Shown: piece after piece, positions 1 to 8,387 of the stretch | How positions within the stretch are numbered: the first letter of the stretch is position 1 | Layout: each line of letters begins with the position of its first letter | Source: an uncultured Pelagibacteraceae bacterium | Lineage (GTDB): Bacteria > Pseudomonadota > Alphaproteobacteria > Pelagibacterales > Pelagibacteraceae | Direction: 5' to 3' | DNA length: 40,814 nucleotides | Assembly (NCBI GenBank): GCA_902611815.1 | Contig: CACMAZ010000011.1 | Coordinates: 1 to 40,814, forward strand | Program-made: the position numbers and the translations under genes | Notes under the pieces: model-generated | What the model saw: the letters and a program-made list of their open reading frames with translations, nothing else | Told to the model about the DNA's origin: nothing | Databases searched by the model: none

Positions 1-129
1 AATCTATACGAAAAGAAAAGTTTCAATGAAATTAAAAGCTATTTATACAAAAAAAAATTTAAGGTATTGAAAAAATTTGTATTTCCAACCTTGCACTATC
101 AGGATGTAATTTTTAAAAAATTTAAATAA
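1..129 (+). CDS. 3' end of an unidentified protein (5' truncated)
   Basis: Frame 1 is open from the first base to a TAA at 127-129 and encodes a 42-residue Lys/Phe-rich C-terminus ending in the residues HYQDVIFKKFK. The composition is like neighbouring real proteins. The stop falls 8 bp inside the convergent xsc gene, a spacing seen repeatedly in this window. The tail vaguely resembles C-termini of FkbM-type methyltransferases or glycosyltransferases, but too little is visible to assign a function. No start lies in the window. Confidence 0.55.
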   Translation, partial: NLYEKKSFNEIKSYLYKKKFKVLKKFVFPTLHYQDVIFKKFK

Positions 130-1903
130 GAGATTTTTGTGGCTTCATATCTGACTTGTTGATACCTGCAACTTTAACAGGTTTTTTCATTGCATCTCTT
201 CTAAATGGTTCACCAAGCTCTTGGTTTAAAATTATTTCAATAAATGTGGTAATTCCTTTTTTTTGGTCTTCGCAAGAATCTTTAATAGCTTTGGTTGTCT
301 CTTCCATTGTTTTACAAGTCACTCCTTTTAATCCGCAAGCATTAGCAACTTTTGCATAACTTAATTCAGGATCAAGCTCTGTCCCAACAAAATTATCATC
401 AAACCAAAGTATTGAATTTCTTTTTTCAGCACCCCATTGATAATTTCTAAATATTACCATAGTGATAGCTGGCCATTCTTCTCTTGCACATGAGCTCATT
501 TCATTCATGCTAATTCCAAAAGCTCCATCACCTGCAAATCCTACCACTGGTGTGTGAGGACAACCGATTTTTGCACCTAGTATCGCCGGAAATCCATAAC
601 CACAAGGGCCAAATAAACCAGGTGCTAAATATTTTCTTGGTTTTTCAAAAGTTGGGTACGCATTTCCTATCGCACAATTATTTCCTATGTCGCTAGAGAT
701 AATTGCGTCTTGAGGTAACGCGTCTTGAATTGCTCTCCATGCTTGTCTTGGAGACATTCTGTCTTTATCTCGTTCCCTTGCTTCTTTATTCCAAACTGTA
801 CCAGGATCATCTTCCTCATGATCTAAACCAGATAAAGTTTGTAGCCACGCAGATTTAGTTTTATGTATTAAATTTTTTCTCTCATCTCTACCAGTATTTC
901 CAGCATCTGAAGAAAGTTTATTTAAAATCTGTTGAGCAACTTGTTTAGCATCTCCACAAATTCCAACTGAAACTTTTTTGGTAAGACCAATTCTATCTGG
1001 ATTCATATCCACTTGAATTATTGTTGCTTTTTTTGGCCAATAATCAATTCCATATCCAGGTAATGTTGAAAAAGGATTAAGTCTGGTGCCTAGTGCTAGT
1101 ACTACATCTGCTTTGGATATTAATTCCATTGCAGCTTTAGATCCATTGTATCCCAAAGGTCCAACAGCTAAAGGGTGGCTTCCTGGAAAACTATCATTAT
1201 GTTGATAACCATTACAAACAGGTGCATCCAATTTTTCAGCTAATTTTTTACATTCATCAATTGCCCCACCTAAAACAACTCCGGCTCCAGATAAAATTAC
1301 TGGAAACTTAGCTTTAGACAGAAGTTTAGCTGCGTTCTCGATTGCTTCTTTACCCCCACCTTGTCTTTCAAATCTAACAATAGGAGGTAGTTCAATATCT
1401 ATAACTTGTGTCCAATAATCTCTTGGAACATTTATTTGCGCAGGTGCAGAGCCTCTAAATGCTTTTTCAATAACTCTATTAAGAACTTCAGCCATCCTTG
1501 ATGGATCTCTTACTTCTTCTTGATAACAAACCATATCTTTAAATAAATTCATTTGTTCAACTTCTTGAAAACCTCCTTGACCCATAGTTTTGTTTGCAGC
1601 TTGTGGCGTCACAACTAATAAAGGTGTGTGGTTCCAATAAGCAGTTTTAATCGGAGTTACTAATCCGGTTATACCTGGACCATTTTGGGCTATCACCATC
1701 GACATTTTTCCAGTAGCTCTTGTGTAACCGTCAGCAATTAATCCACCGTTCGTCTCATGGGCTACATCCCAGAATGTTATACCAGCTTTTGGAAACAAAT
1801 CTGAAATAGGCATAAAAGCAGAACCTATAATTCCAAAAGCGTGTTCAATTCCATGCATTTGAAGAACTTTAATAAAAGCTTCTTCTGTTGTCATTTTAGT
1901 CAT
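122..1903 (-). CDS. xsc: Sulfoacetaldehyde acetyltransferase (Xsc)
   Basis: ThDP-dependent enzyme of the acetolactate synthase superfamily. It converts sulfoacetaldehyde plus phosphate to acetyl phosphate plus sulfite, the desulfonation step for taurine, isethionate and other C2 sulfonates. The N-terminus MTTEEAFIKVLQMHGI and the GIIGSAFMPISDLFP stretch are characteristic of Xsc rather than of acetolactate synthases. The ThDP-activating Glu is in AHETNGG (about residue 50), and the Mg/ThDP motif GDGAFGIS begins near residue 458 with the NYQWGAEKRN stretch after it. The 593-residue length fits the family. The frame is also open to a TTG at 1915, but the ATG at 1903 fits the family better; the ATG at 1894 is another option. 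The gene is divergent from suyAB and ends in an 8-bp convergent overlap with the truncated upstream gene. No taurine dehydrogenase or pyruvate transaminase is present here, so the source of sulfoacetaldehyde is outside the window. Confidence 0.95.
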   Translation of the reverse strand: MTKMTTEEAFIKVLQMHGIEHAFGIIGSAFMPISDLFPKAGITFWDVAHETNGGLIADGYTRATGKMSMVIAQNGPGITGLVTPIKTAYWNHTPLLVVTPQAANKTMGQGGFQEVEQMNLFKDMVCYQEEVRDPSRMAEVLNRVIEKAFRGSAPAQINVPRDYWTQVIDIELPPIVRFERQGGGKEAIENAAKLLSKAKFPVILSGAGVVLGGAIDECKKLAEKLDAPVCNGYQHNDSFPGSHPLAVGPLGYNGSKAAMELISKADVVLALGTRLNPFSTLPGYGIDYWPKKATIIQVDMNPDRIGLTKKVSVGICGDAKQVAQQILNKLSSDAGNTGRDERKNLIHKTKSAWLQTLSGLDHEEDDPGTVWNKEARERDKDRMSPRQAWRAIQDALPQDAIISSDIGNNCAIGNAYPTFEKPRKYLAPGLFGPCGYGFPAILGAKIGCPHTPVVGFAGDGAFGISMNEMSSCAREEWPAITMVIFRNYQWGAEKRNSILWFDDNFVGTELDPELSYAKVANACGLKGVTCKTMEETTKAIKDSCEDQKKGITTFIEIILNQELGEPFRRDAMKKPVKVAGINKSDMKPQKSLI

Positions 1904-1929
1904 AAAAAAACTCAATAATTTTTGTTTGC

Positions 1930-1941
1930 AATCGATCGATT
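1930..1941. promoter_or_regulatory. 12-bp perfect palindrome between xsc and suyA
   Basis: AATCGATCGATT is a perfect inverted repeat in the 72-bp divergent gap between xsc and suyAB. It is the only clear symmetric element there and could bind one regulator controlling both sulfonate branches. The central CG is reminiscent of LacI- or GntR-type operators, but no such regulator gene is adjacent. Function is inferred only from position and symmetry. Confidence 0.35.
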
Positions 1942-1975
1942 AATATATAAATTCTTTCAAAGTTTCTACTAAGAA

Positions 1976-2272
1976 ATGGTCACAATGGCTAAAACAGACA
2001 TAATAATCCATGATAAAAAAGACAATGTTGGGGTAATAGTTGTTGAAAAGGTTGCCAAAGGCCAAGATTGTGGTTGTTGGATCATGGAAAATGACGCCTC
2101 CAACAATATTAAATCTGAGGCAGAAATTCCCCTTGGGCACAAAATTGCTTTACAAGATTTTAAAGAGGGTGACACAATTATAAAATATGGACACGATATT
2201 GGTAAAGTTGTTAAGTCAATAAAAAAAGGTGACCATGTTCATGTACATAATGTAAAAACAAAGAAATGGTAA
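1976..2272 (+). CDS. suyA: (2R)-3-sulfolactate sulfo-lyase subunit alpha (SuyA)
   Basis: Small SAF-domain protein (98 aa, or 95 from the second ATG at 1985) like the N-terminal domain of altronate dehydratase (UxaA). The SAF core is visible, with [23 protein letters not shown] and the HVHVHN end. In the SuyAB pair this subunit joins SuyB to split 3-sulfolactate into pyruvate and sulfite in the cytoplasm. The call as SuyA rather than a sugar-acid dehydratase rests on the split two-subunit layout and the xsc/tauE/apr neighbourhood. The stop overlaps the start of suyB by 7 nt (ATG at 2266), so the two are translationally coupled. No clear Shine-Dalgarno sequence is seen, so the choice between 1976 and 1985 is uncertain; [11 protein letters not shown] from 1985 looks more natural. 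Confidence 0.85.
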   Translation: MVTMAKTDIIIHDKKDNVGVIVVEKVAKGQDCGCWIMENDASNNIKSEAEIPLGHKIALQDFKEGDTIIKYGHDIGKVVKSIKKGDHVHVHNVKTKKW

Positions 2273-3441
2273 AAATGGAAATTCCAAAAAGTTTTTTAGG
2301 TTACAAAAGAGAAAATGGAAGAGCGGGTACAAGAAATCATGTAATTATTCTTCCTGTTGATGATATTTCAAATGCGTGTGCTGAAGCCGTATCTAATAAT
2401 ATTAAAGGGACTATTGCTTTACCCCATTCTTACGGAAGATTGCAGTTTGGTGCTGATCTTGAATTACATTTTAGAACAATGATTGGAACAGGCAAAAATC
2501 CTAACGTTGCTGCTGTCATTGTTATAGGTATAGAGCCTAAATGGACTAAAAGAATTGTAGATGCTATTGCAAAAACTGGAAAACCTGTGGAAGGATTTAG
2601 TATCGAGGGTGTTGGAGATATTGACACAATCGCAAAAGTTTCAAAAAAGGCTCAAGAATTCTCAATGTGGGCCTCTGAAAAACAAAGAGAGGAATGCCCA
2701 ATAAGCGATTTGTGGATTTCTGTAAAGTGTGGGGAATCTGACACAACATCAGGGTTAGCATCAAATCCTACAGTTGGAAATTTAATGGATAAACTTGAGC
2801 CTTTAGGTGTTCATCTTTGTTTTGGAGAAACATCTGAGTTAACAGGTGCTGAAAACATTTGTGCTAAAAGAGGTAAAACTAAAGAAGCTCAAGACAAATT
2901 TATGAAAACTTGGAGTTCATATAACGATTTCATTTTAAAAGAAGCAACTAACGACCTATCTGAGAGCCAACCAACTGCAGGAAATATTGCAGGAGGATTG
3001 ACTACAATTGAAGAAAAAGCTTTTGGAAATTTTCAAAAAATTGGATCAAGAGAATTTATTGACGTTCTTGAACCTGCCGAAGAACCGAGTAAGGGAAAAG
3101 GATTGTATTTTATGGATACGTCCTCAGCAGCTGCTGAGTGTGTTACTCTTCAAGCGGCAGGTGGATTTAATATTCATTTATTTCCAACTGGACAAGGAAA
3201 TATAATTGGAAATCCAATAGAACCGGTTATTAAACTAACTGCAAATCCATTAACTGCTAAAACTATGAGTGAACACATTGATCTTGATGTATCTAAAATA
3301 CTTTCTAGAGAAATGAATCTTGATCAAGCAGGTGATGAATTAATAAAAGCAACTCTTAAAGTTGCCAATGGTAGGTTAACGTGCGCAGAGGCACTTGGTC
3401 ATAAAGAGTTCGTAATGACCAAACTTTATAGAAGCGCTTAA
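2266..3441 (+). CDS. suyB: (2R)-3-sulfolactate sulfo-lyase subunit beta (SuyB)
   Basis: Large subunit of the UxaA/GarD superfamily lyase. It acts with SuyA to release sulfite from 3-sulfolactate, leaving pyruvate. The family N-terminus [19 protein letters not shown], the metal/substrate segment [14 protein letters not shown] (about residues 158-171), and [13 protein letters not shown] near residue 190 are all present. Its length of 391 aa (388 from the ATG at 2275) matches stand-alone beta subunits and is shorter than fused UxaA proteins of about 490 aa. The last residues end 2 bp before the convergent tauE stop. An alternative sugar-acid dehydratase role cannot be excluded from sequence alone, but the sulfonate context argues against it. 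Confidence 0.85.
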   Translation: MVKMEIPKSFLGYKRENGRAGTRNHVIILPVDDISNACAEAVSNNIKGTIALPHSYGRLQFGADLELHFRTMIGTGKNPNVAAVIVIGIEPKWTKRIVDAIAKTGKPVEGFSIEGVGDIDTIAKVSKKAQEFSMWASEKQREECPISDLWISVKCGESDTTSGLASNPTVGNLMDKLEPLGVHLCFGETSELTGAENICAKRGKTKEAQDKFMKTWSSYNDFILKEATNDLSESQPTAGNIAGGLTTIEEKAFGNFQKIGSREFIDVLEPAEEPSKGKGLYFMDTSSAAAECVTLQAAGGFNIHLFPTGQGNIIGNPIEPVIKLTANPLTAKTMSEHIDLDVSKILSREMNLDQAGDELIKATLKVANGRLTCAEALGHKEFVMTKLYRSA

Positions 3442-3443
3442 AA

Positions 3444-4538
3444 TTACTTAGTTGATATTGTTGGTTTTGGAATATACTTATCTTTTAATTTAGACAAAAC
3501 TTTTCGTAAAACTGCTGCTCCAACTCCTAATCCTAAAGCTAAAACTAAAGATGCCATACCGTAAAGAAAAGGAACATTTTTTGATAGATCCCTTACAAAT
3601 TCTGAGACAGGTCCTAATGAAGGTTTAGAGTTTTTGTATATTCCTGAAACATTTTCTGCTGCAAAAAAAGTATCGTAAGCAATCGCAACACCAACCAACA
3701 ATAATAAAACTGCTAAAATAGTTTTGAATTGTGAGCTATCAACCCTTTCTCCAAGTTTTTGTCCAATTTGTACACCTAATATCGAACCTAAAATTAAAAC
3801 TGTAACTAATATAAGATCAATAGTTCCATAGTTAAACGCATGCAATACAGTAACTATTGCGCTCACAAAAATTGTTACAAATAAAGATGTTCCTGGAATT
3901 AATTTTGTAGGCATTCCAATTATATAAATCATTGCAGGAACTAAAATAAAAGCTCCACCGACACCTAATATTGCTGCAATAAAACCTACTAAAAAACCAA
4001 TCACTATTGGAGTAAATACACTTTCATAAAGTTTTGATTTCTTAAATCTCATTCTAAATGGTAAGCCGTGAAACCAATAATGATCATGTAATTTTTTCTT
4101 AACTACAATTTTTTTTCGTGCTCTATCTATCTCAGTGACACCCTGGACAAGCATCATTGTACCAATGATTGCAAGTATATACATATAGGCAAGAGATATT
4201 ACGATATTAATTTTGCCGATATCTTGAAAATAACTAAAAGTATAAATTCCTAAAGCAGTACCAACTGTTCCTCCAACTACTATCATCAAACCCATTTTAT
4301 AGTCTAATGTTCCTTTAAGATAATGTGTGGTTGATCCTGATATAGAAGTTCCTAAAATATTGTTAGCCTCATTTGGTACCGCATAAGCTGGTGGAATTCC
4401 TAAAAAAATTAAAAAAGGCGTCATCAAAAATCCACCACCAACACCAAAAAGACCTGATAAAATTCCAACTGCTAAACTTAATATAAATATGAATGGCAGG
4501 CTTACGTAGACTTCTGCTATTGGAAGAAAGAATTCCAT
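3444..4538 (-). CDS. tauE: TauE/SafE family sulfite exporter
   Basis: Integral membrane protein of 364 aa with the duplicated TauE/SafE (former DUF81) architecture. The first repeat carries GLFGVGGGFLMTPFL near residues 30-44, and the second carries ILGVGGAFILVPAMIYIIG near residue 190. About eight hydrophobic segments are separated by a basic cytoplasmic loop around residues 135-170, and one more hydrophobic segment sits near the C-terminus. Family members next to xsc or suyAB are thought to export sulfite, so the likely job is to discharge the sulfite made by Xsc and SuyAB. The gene is convergent with suyB (2-bp gap) and opens just downstream of the apr-linked small genes on the same strand. 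Substrate is inferred from context. Confidence 0.85.
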   Translation of the reverse strand: MEFFLPIAEVYVSLPFIFILSLAVGILSGLFGVGGGFLMTPFLIFLGIPPAYAVPNEANNILGTSISGSTTHYLKGTLDYKMGLMIVVGGTVGTALGIYTFSYFQDIGKINIVISLAYMYILAIIGTMMLVQGVTEIDRARKKIVVKKKLHDHYWFHGLPFRMRFKKSKLYESVFTPIVIGFLVGFIAAILGVGGAFILVPAMIYIIGMPTKLIPGTSLFVTIFVSAIVTVLHAFNYGTIDLILVTVLILGSILGVQIGQKLGERVDSSQFKTILAVLLLLVGVAIAYDTFFAAENVSGIYKNSKPSLGPVSEFVRDLSKNVPFLYGMASLVLALGLGVGAAVLRKVLSKLKDKYIPKPTISTK

Positions 4539-4583
4539 GACTGTTAATTATCCCGAAAATATTTGAAGTCAATTATTTGATTA

Positions 4584-4733
4584 TTAAATTCCAAAAAATG
4601 TACTCGAAAGAATTACTACCCAATATGCTGTTAAACCCATGTAGAGTACAAACTTAGCATTTATATATGAAAATATTTTAGAGTTTTTTATAAGCTTGAA
4701 GATGTTTAGATTTTTATTTAAATTTTCAAGCAT
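4584..4733 (-). CDS. Small single-pass membrane protein (49 aa), unknown function
   Basis: A 49-codon ORF starts with ATG at 4733 and stops at 4584. The first half is basic and Asn/Lys-rich. The second half (about residues 27-49) is one strongly hydrophobic segment containing the stretch VLYMGLTAYWVVILSSTF, a good transmembrane helix. An in-frame GTG at 4748 would give 54 aa. The ORF lies in the same reading frame as the 116-aa protein upstream, 42 nt after its stop, so it is either a separate small cistron or a stop-separated tail. It sits in the apr/tauE transcription unit. I know of no function. Confidence 0.45.
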   Translation of the reverse strand: MLENLNKNLNIFKLIKNSKIFSYINAKFVLYMGLTAYWVVILSSTFFGI

Positions 4734-4775
4734 ACTTATCAAGTACACCCAGAAAGAATATTTATCAAGTCTTAT

Positions 4776-5126
4776 TTAAAAAATCGTTGCACCAAAAACC
4801 TTGACTGAGTCGCCTTCTTCTCCAAGAACAAGTCTTCCAAGAAACTCCCCCTCTTCAGTGGTACTCCTCTGTTTAAAAAGAACTGTCACGTGTAATCCTC
4901 TTCTAAGGCAGCCAAAAGCCTTATAATCATCAGACAAACTACATATTAATTTATTGCTGGCCCATTGCTTCCCGAGCTCCACTTCATTTGCTCCATAAAG
5001 CATTTGAGATGAAAAATCTTTGGTAAAACCGCCATAATCCTTCATATTTGATGAATTAATCAAATTTCGCCAAATTGGATTAGCAATTTCTATTATTTGT
5101 TCATCTGATTTTGATGTGAAACTCAT
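4776..5126 (-). CDS. Unknown protein (116 aa) encoded directly after aprA
   Basis: A soluble 116-aa protein with no signal peptide or membrane segment. Its pattern is an N-terminal helical stretch (DEQIIEIANPIWRNLIN, then YGGFTKDFSSQM) followed by alternating strands ending in VKVFGATIF. This is compatible with a small NTF2/SnoaL-like alpha+beta barrel, but that is a guess from pattern only. It starts 18 nt after the aprA stop on the same strand and so is almost certainly co-transcribed with aprMBA. This suggests a role in sulfite/APS metabolism, such as an accessory factor or stress tuner. I do not recognise a named family. Confidence 0.75.
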   Translation of the reverse strand: MSFTSKSDEQIIEIANPIWRNLINSSNMKDYGGFTKDFSSQMLYGANEVELGKQWASNKLICSLSDDYKAFGCLRRGLHVTVLFKQRSTTEEGEFLGRLVLGEEGDSVKVFGATIF

Positions 5127-5144
5127 ATTTATAATTGTTAGGAC

Positions 5145-7004
5145 TTAAGATGCTTTTTTCTTCTCTTTATCGTCGACTATGTGATAGACAGGTTTTTTTT
5201 CCATATTGAACTTGCCAGTTTCTGGGTCACGTCTTGAAACAGTTAAACAATGCCAATTTTCATCATCAAGTTTCATATGATCGCCTCTATAATAGTACCC
5301 TGGCCAACGAGTTTCTTCTCTATATAAAGTATGTTCTGTAACACACTGAGATGTCAAAGTTCTGTGTTTTAACTCCCATGCTCTCATTAACTGATGATAA
5401 TCCTCAGCTCCTACGTTTTCCAAGTCTTCCTGAAGCCAATCTAATAATTCTAAAGCTTTTTTAAGGAGATTGTCATTTGTCATGTAATTATTGGTGATAC
5501 CACCGCAATATTCATCCATGATTTTTTGAAGTCTTTGTAAACCTTGTATCGGTGAGATATAACTTGGTGAAACTGTGCCTCCAGTTATTTCATTCCTACC
5601 AACCGTATAATTCTCTAGTGGTTTATAAATTACTTCTTTTAGATCATTATATTGTTTTTCACTTACTTTAATATTGTTTGCTTTTTTATCTTCAATGTAT
5701 TTAACCGCAGCTTTTGCAGCTAGTCTTCCCTCAGTGAAAGAACCCGATGAAAATTTATGTGCACTGCCGCCTACTGTGTCGCCTGCACCAAATAAACCCT
5801 CAACAGACATCATTCTGTTATATCCCCAAAAATAATCGTCTGGTGCAATGTCCTCTGGACCGCTTACCCATGCTCCTGAGCATGTTGCATGTGAGCCCAT
5901 AACATAAGGCTCTGAAGTTGTTAATTCTGGATTAGTGTATTTTGGATCAATATTTTGAGATGCCCAAACTACAGCTTGTCCTACTGTCATACCTAAAAAA
6001 TTTTCCCAACCCACTGTTTCAAGGTGTGGATCCTGAAAAGCTTCTTTTGTAACCATGTGAATTGGTCCACCACCTGCTGCTACTTCTTGAATAAAAGCAT
6101 GGTTTCTTAGACATGTTGGAGTTGGATGATGATCAATGTACTCGCCAACAAGTTTTTTTGTAGCATCATACCATTTCTTTTCATAGTTCTCGCCATTTGC
6201 ATTTTGAGTATAAGTTTTTAAATGTAAAAAATATGCCCCAACTGGACCATAACCGTCTTTAAATCTACATAACACAATTCTATTTTCCATTTGTGTCATT
6301 TTCGCGCCTGCAGCAATTGGTAATGCGTATGCAGAGCCATTACTCCAAGGTGCGTACCATGTTCTTCCCATTCCCTCACCAACTGCTCTTGGTTTAAAAA
6401 TATGAGAAGCTCCACCAGCTGCAATAATAACTGCTTTAGCTTTAAATACGTGGTAATCACCTGTTCTCATATTAAAACCTACTGCACCTGCAATTCTATT
6501 TTCATTTTCTTCATCTTTTAAAAGATGAGTAATCATTATTCTGTTATAAATTTTATCAGCTGATTTCTTTGCTGCCTCAGCAACAATTGGTTTGTAACTT
6601 TCGCCATGAATCATAATTTGCCATTTACCTTCTCTTTGATATCTACCAGTTTCTTTATTTTTCATCATTGGTAAACCCCATTCATCAAACATGTGAACAG
6701 TTGAGTCAACGTGTCTTGCCATATCGTACCCAAGGTCTTCTCTTACTAATCCCATCAAATCATTTCTTGCATATCTCACATGGTCTTCTGGTTGATTTTC
6801 TCCCCACTGCATTCCCATGTAACAGTTAATAGCGTAAAGACCTTGCGCTACAGCACCACTTCTATCAATGTTTGCTTTTTCTACACAGATTATTTTTAGA
6901 TCTCTTCCCCAATGTCTAGCTTCAAAAGTGGCTCCGGTACCAGCCATTCCACCACCAACAACTAAAACATCGCAATCTTCAAATACAGTTTTGTGTTTTG
7001 GCAT
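5145..7004 (-). CDS. aprA: Adenylylsulfate reductase alpha subunit (AprA)
   Basis: FAD-containing catalytic subunit of dissimilatory APS reductase (619 aa), a relative of succinate dehydrogenase/fumarate reductase flavoproteins. The N-terminal dinucleotide motif VVGGGMAGTGATFEA begins near residue 15, followed by EKANIDRSGAVAQGLYAIN. The conserved substrate-site region GSHATCSGAWVSGPED lies mid-protein, and the C-terminus has the AprA-specific TRWPGYYYRGDHMKLDDENW block. In an aerobe lacking Dsr genes it would run in reverse, joining sulfite and AMP to APS and passing electrons to AprB. Its start codon overlaps the aprB stop by 1 nt. Next to xsc, suyAB and tauE, it is the natural sink for sulfite from organosulfonates. 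No ATP sulfurylase is in the window. Confidence 0.97.
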   Translation of the reverse strand: MPKHKTVFEDCDVLVVGGGMAGTGATFEARHWGRDLKIICVEKANIDRSGAVAQGLYAINCYMGMQWGENQPEDHVRYARNDLMGLVREDLGYDMARHVDSTVHMFDEWGLPMMKNKETGRYQREGKWQIMIHGESYKPIVAEAAKKSADKIYNRIMITHLLKDEENENRIAGAVGFNMRTGDYHVFKAKAVIIAAGGASHIFKPRAVGEGMGRTWYAPWSNGSAYALPIAAGAKMTQMENRIVLCRFKDGYGPVGAYFLHLKTYTQNANGENYEKKWYDATKKLVGEYIDHHPTPTCLRNHAFIQEVAAGGGPIHMVTKEAFQDPHLETVGWENFLGMTVGQAVVWASQNIDPKYTNPELTTSEPYVMGSHATCSGAWVSGPEDIAPDDYFWGYNRMMSVEGLFGAGDTVGGSAHKFSSGSFTEGRLAAKAAVKYIEDKKANNIKVSEKQYNDLKEVIYKPLENYTVGRNEITGGTVSPSYISPIQGLQRLQKIMDEYCGGITNNYMTNDNLLKKALELLDWLQEDLENVGAEDYHQLMRAWELKHRTLTSQCVTEHTLYREETRWPGYYYRGDHMKLDDENWHCLTVSRRDPETGKFNMEKKPVYHIVDDKEKKKAS

Positions 7005-7474
7005 TAATAATAAACTCCTTTTTTAAAAGAGCTTTTATCAAGTGTTGGTAAATCTTTATCCGTATTTAAACCGTGAGGTTCATTGTATAAAATTTGAGAG
7101 TTTATTTCTCCTTGATTAGGTTTGTCACCTTCTGCAAGTTTAGGGATATATTTTCCCCAAGGTTTAGTAGTTATTGGGGAAACAAAATCTTTTTCTGTTC
7201 CATTTCTAAATTTTATTTTCCAAGATATCGTTCCTTTTTCTTCCTCTCTTCTTACTCTAACGCTGTGCCCCATGGGAGCAAAGTCGGCATAACCTCTGAC
7301 ATCTATTGCGTGATTAGGGCATGCTTTCACACAAGAATAACATTCCCAACAAAAATTCGGTTCAATATTTTTTGCTCTTCTAATATTTTTATCAATATGC
7401 ATTATGTCTGAAGGACATATATCTACGCAGTGTCCGCATCCATCGCACCTAGTCATATACACAAATGTCGACAT
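7004..7474 (-). CDS. aprB: Adenylylsulfate reductase beta subunit (AprB)
   Basis: Iron-sulfur subunit of APS reductase (156 aa). Two [4Fe-4S] binding motifs are visible: CDGCGHCVDICP near residues 10-21 and CWECYSCVKACP near residues 42-53, with the longer loop of the second typical of AprB. The C-terminal half lacks further cysteines and would wrap around AprA. It carries electrons between the AprA flavin and the membrane anchor AprM. A purine-rich AAGGAG lies just upstream of the ATG. The order aprM-aprB-aprA with tight junctions indicates one operon. Confidence 0.97.
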   Translation of the reverse strand: MSTFVYMTRCDGCGHCVDICPSDIMHIDKNIRRAKNIEPNFCWECYSCVKACPNHAIDVRGYADFAPMGHSVRVRREEEKGTISWKIKFRNGTEKDFVSPITTKPWGKYIPKLAEGDKPNQGEINSQILYNEPHGLNTDKDLPTLDKSSFKKGVYY

Positions 7475-7505
7475 TTATTTTATCTCCTTTTTAAATCTTA
7501 CCATA

Positions 7506-8294
7506 TTAATAGTGTTTTGGCTCTTCTCTTTTTATACCAAGACCAAATTGTTCTGGAGCATCTGCTGGAGGTGGTAAATTATCTCTAGAACCATCTGCTT
7601 CAGCTAAATTTTTCTGTATCGCAGCACCAGGTTTGTAAAACATATGTGCAAATTTAGACCAATATACTCCGCCAAATAAAACTATATTTGATACTGCAAA
7701 GAGAACTAGAAATAAATTGTCCCATCCAGAAATATTATTAAACTGCAGGTAAGACCATATTAATCCGAATGTGGAAGATGCTAGTAAAGCAAGCACAAAA
7801 AGATCTGCTGTAATGATTCTAAATACTGAATTAGCTTCTGCAGCAACATCTACTCTTAAAAATAACCAGAACCAATATCCACCTAAGCATGTCATTATTG
7901 CTCCTACATGCCAAATAATTGGCCAGATTGCAGGTGTATCAGATGTTGTATAAAAGAAAATCATTGCACCTGAACCAACCCAGAATAAAATTGTACCATA
8001 CATTCCAAGAACGTGAGCTATTCTTCTTTTACCTAAGCCTAATTCTGAAGTAGTTCCAATGTCATGAACAATTGTTTTTGCTATTACTGCAATCCTTTCA
8101 CCACTACCTAATTCTCTTTTAGCATTTTTCTTTGCTTTCTTAGCGTTATTAAAAAAATATTTTACATTTTTTTTGTGTATCATATCTAATACAGTTCCTA
8201 AAATCACAAGTGCAACCATAATAACTACAAAGGATTGTATTCCAATTAACGGAACAGTTTCAGATAAAATAGAAAATGGATTAGTTGAAAACAT
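7506..8294 (-). CDS. aprM: APS reductase membrane anchor (AprM-like)
   Basis: Polytopic membrane protein of 262 aa with about five transmembrane helices (roughly residues 12-35, 90-112, 122-145, 160-185 and 193-220) and a basic cytoplasmic loop after helix 1. Conserved-looking His residues occur in RIAHVLGMYG, IWHVGA and KFAHMFY, compatible with heme b ligation as in NarI/DsrM-type anchors. In sulfur oxidisers that lack QmoABC, AprM is proposed to connect AprBA to the quinone pool. This gene is first of the aprMBA unit, 31 nt ahead of aprB. The heme binding is inferred, not seen. Confidence 0.85.
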   Translation of the reverse strand: MFSTNPFSILSETVPLIGIQSFVVIMVALVILGTVLDMIHKKNVKYFFNNAKKAKKNAKRELGSGERIAVIAKTIVHDIGTTSELGLGKRRIAHVLGMYGTILFWVGSGAMIFFYTTSDTPAIWPIIWHVGAIMTCLGGYWFWLFLRVDVAAEANSVFRIITADLFVLALLASSTFGLIWSYLQFNNISGWDNLFLVLFAVSNIVLFGGVYWSKFAHMFYKPGAAIQKNLAEADGSRDNLPPPADAPEQFGLGIKREEPKHY

Positions 8295-8387
8295 AAAATT
8301 TATAAAATCATTATATTATTAGTACACTTAAAAAAATAGTTCAACTGCGATATAGAGCCATTATGAAGATTTTAAATAATCAAAATG

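Noticed and set aside
1976..3441. suyAB read as altronate (sugar-acid) dehydratase
   Set aside because: The two-subunit split, the subunit sizes, and the flanking xsc, tauE and apr genes fit sulfolactate sulfo-lyase better; no sugar-acid pathway genes are nearby.
5145..8294. aprMBA read as part of a sulfate-respiration pathway
   Set aside because: No dsr, qmo or sat genes are present and all else indicates an aerobic marine heterotroph; the oxidative direction is more sensible.
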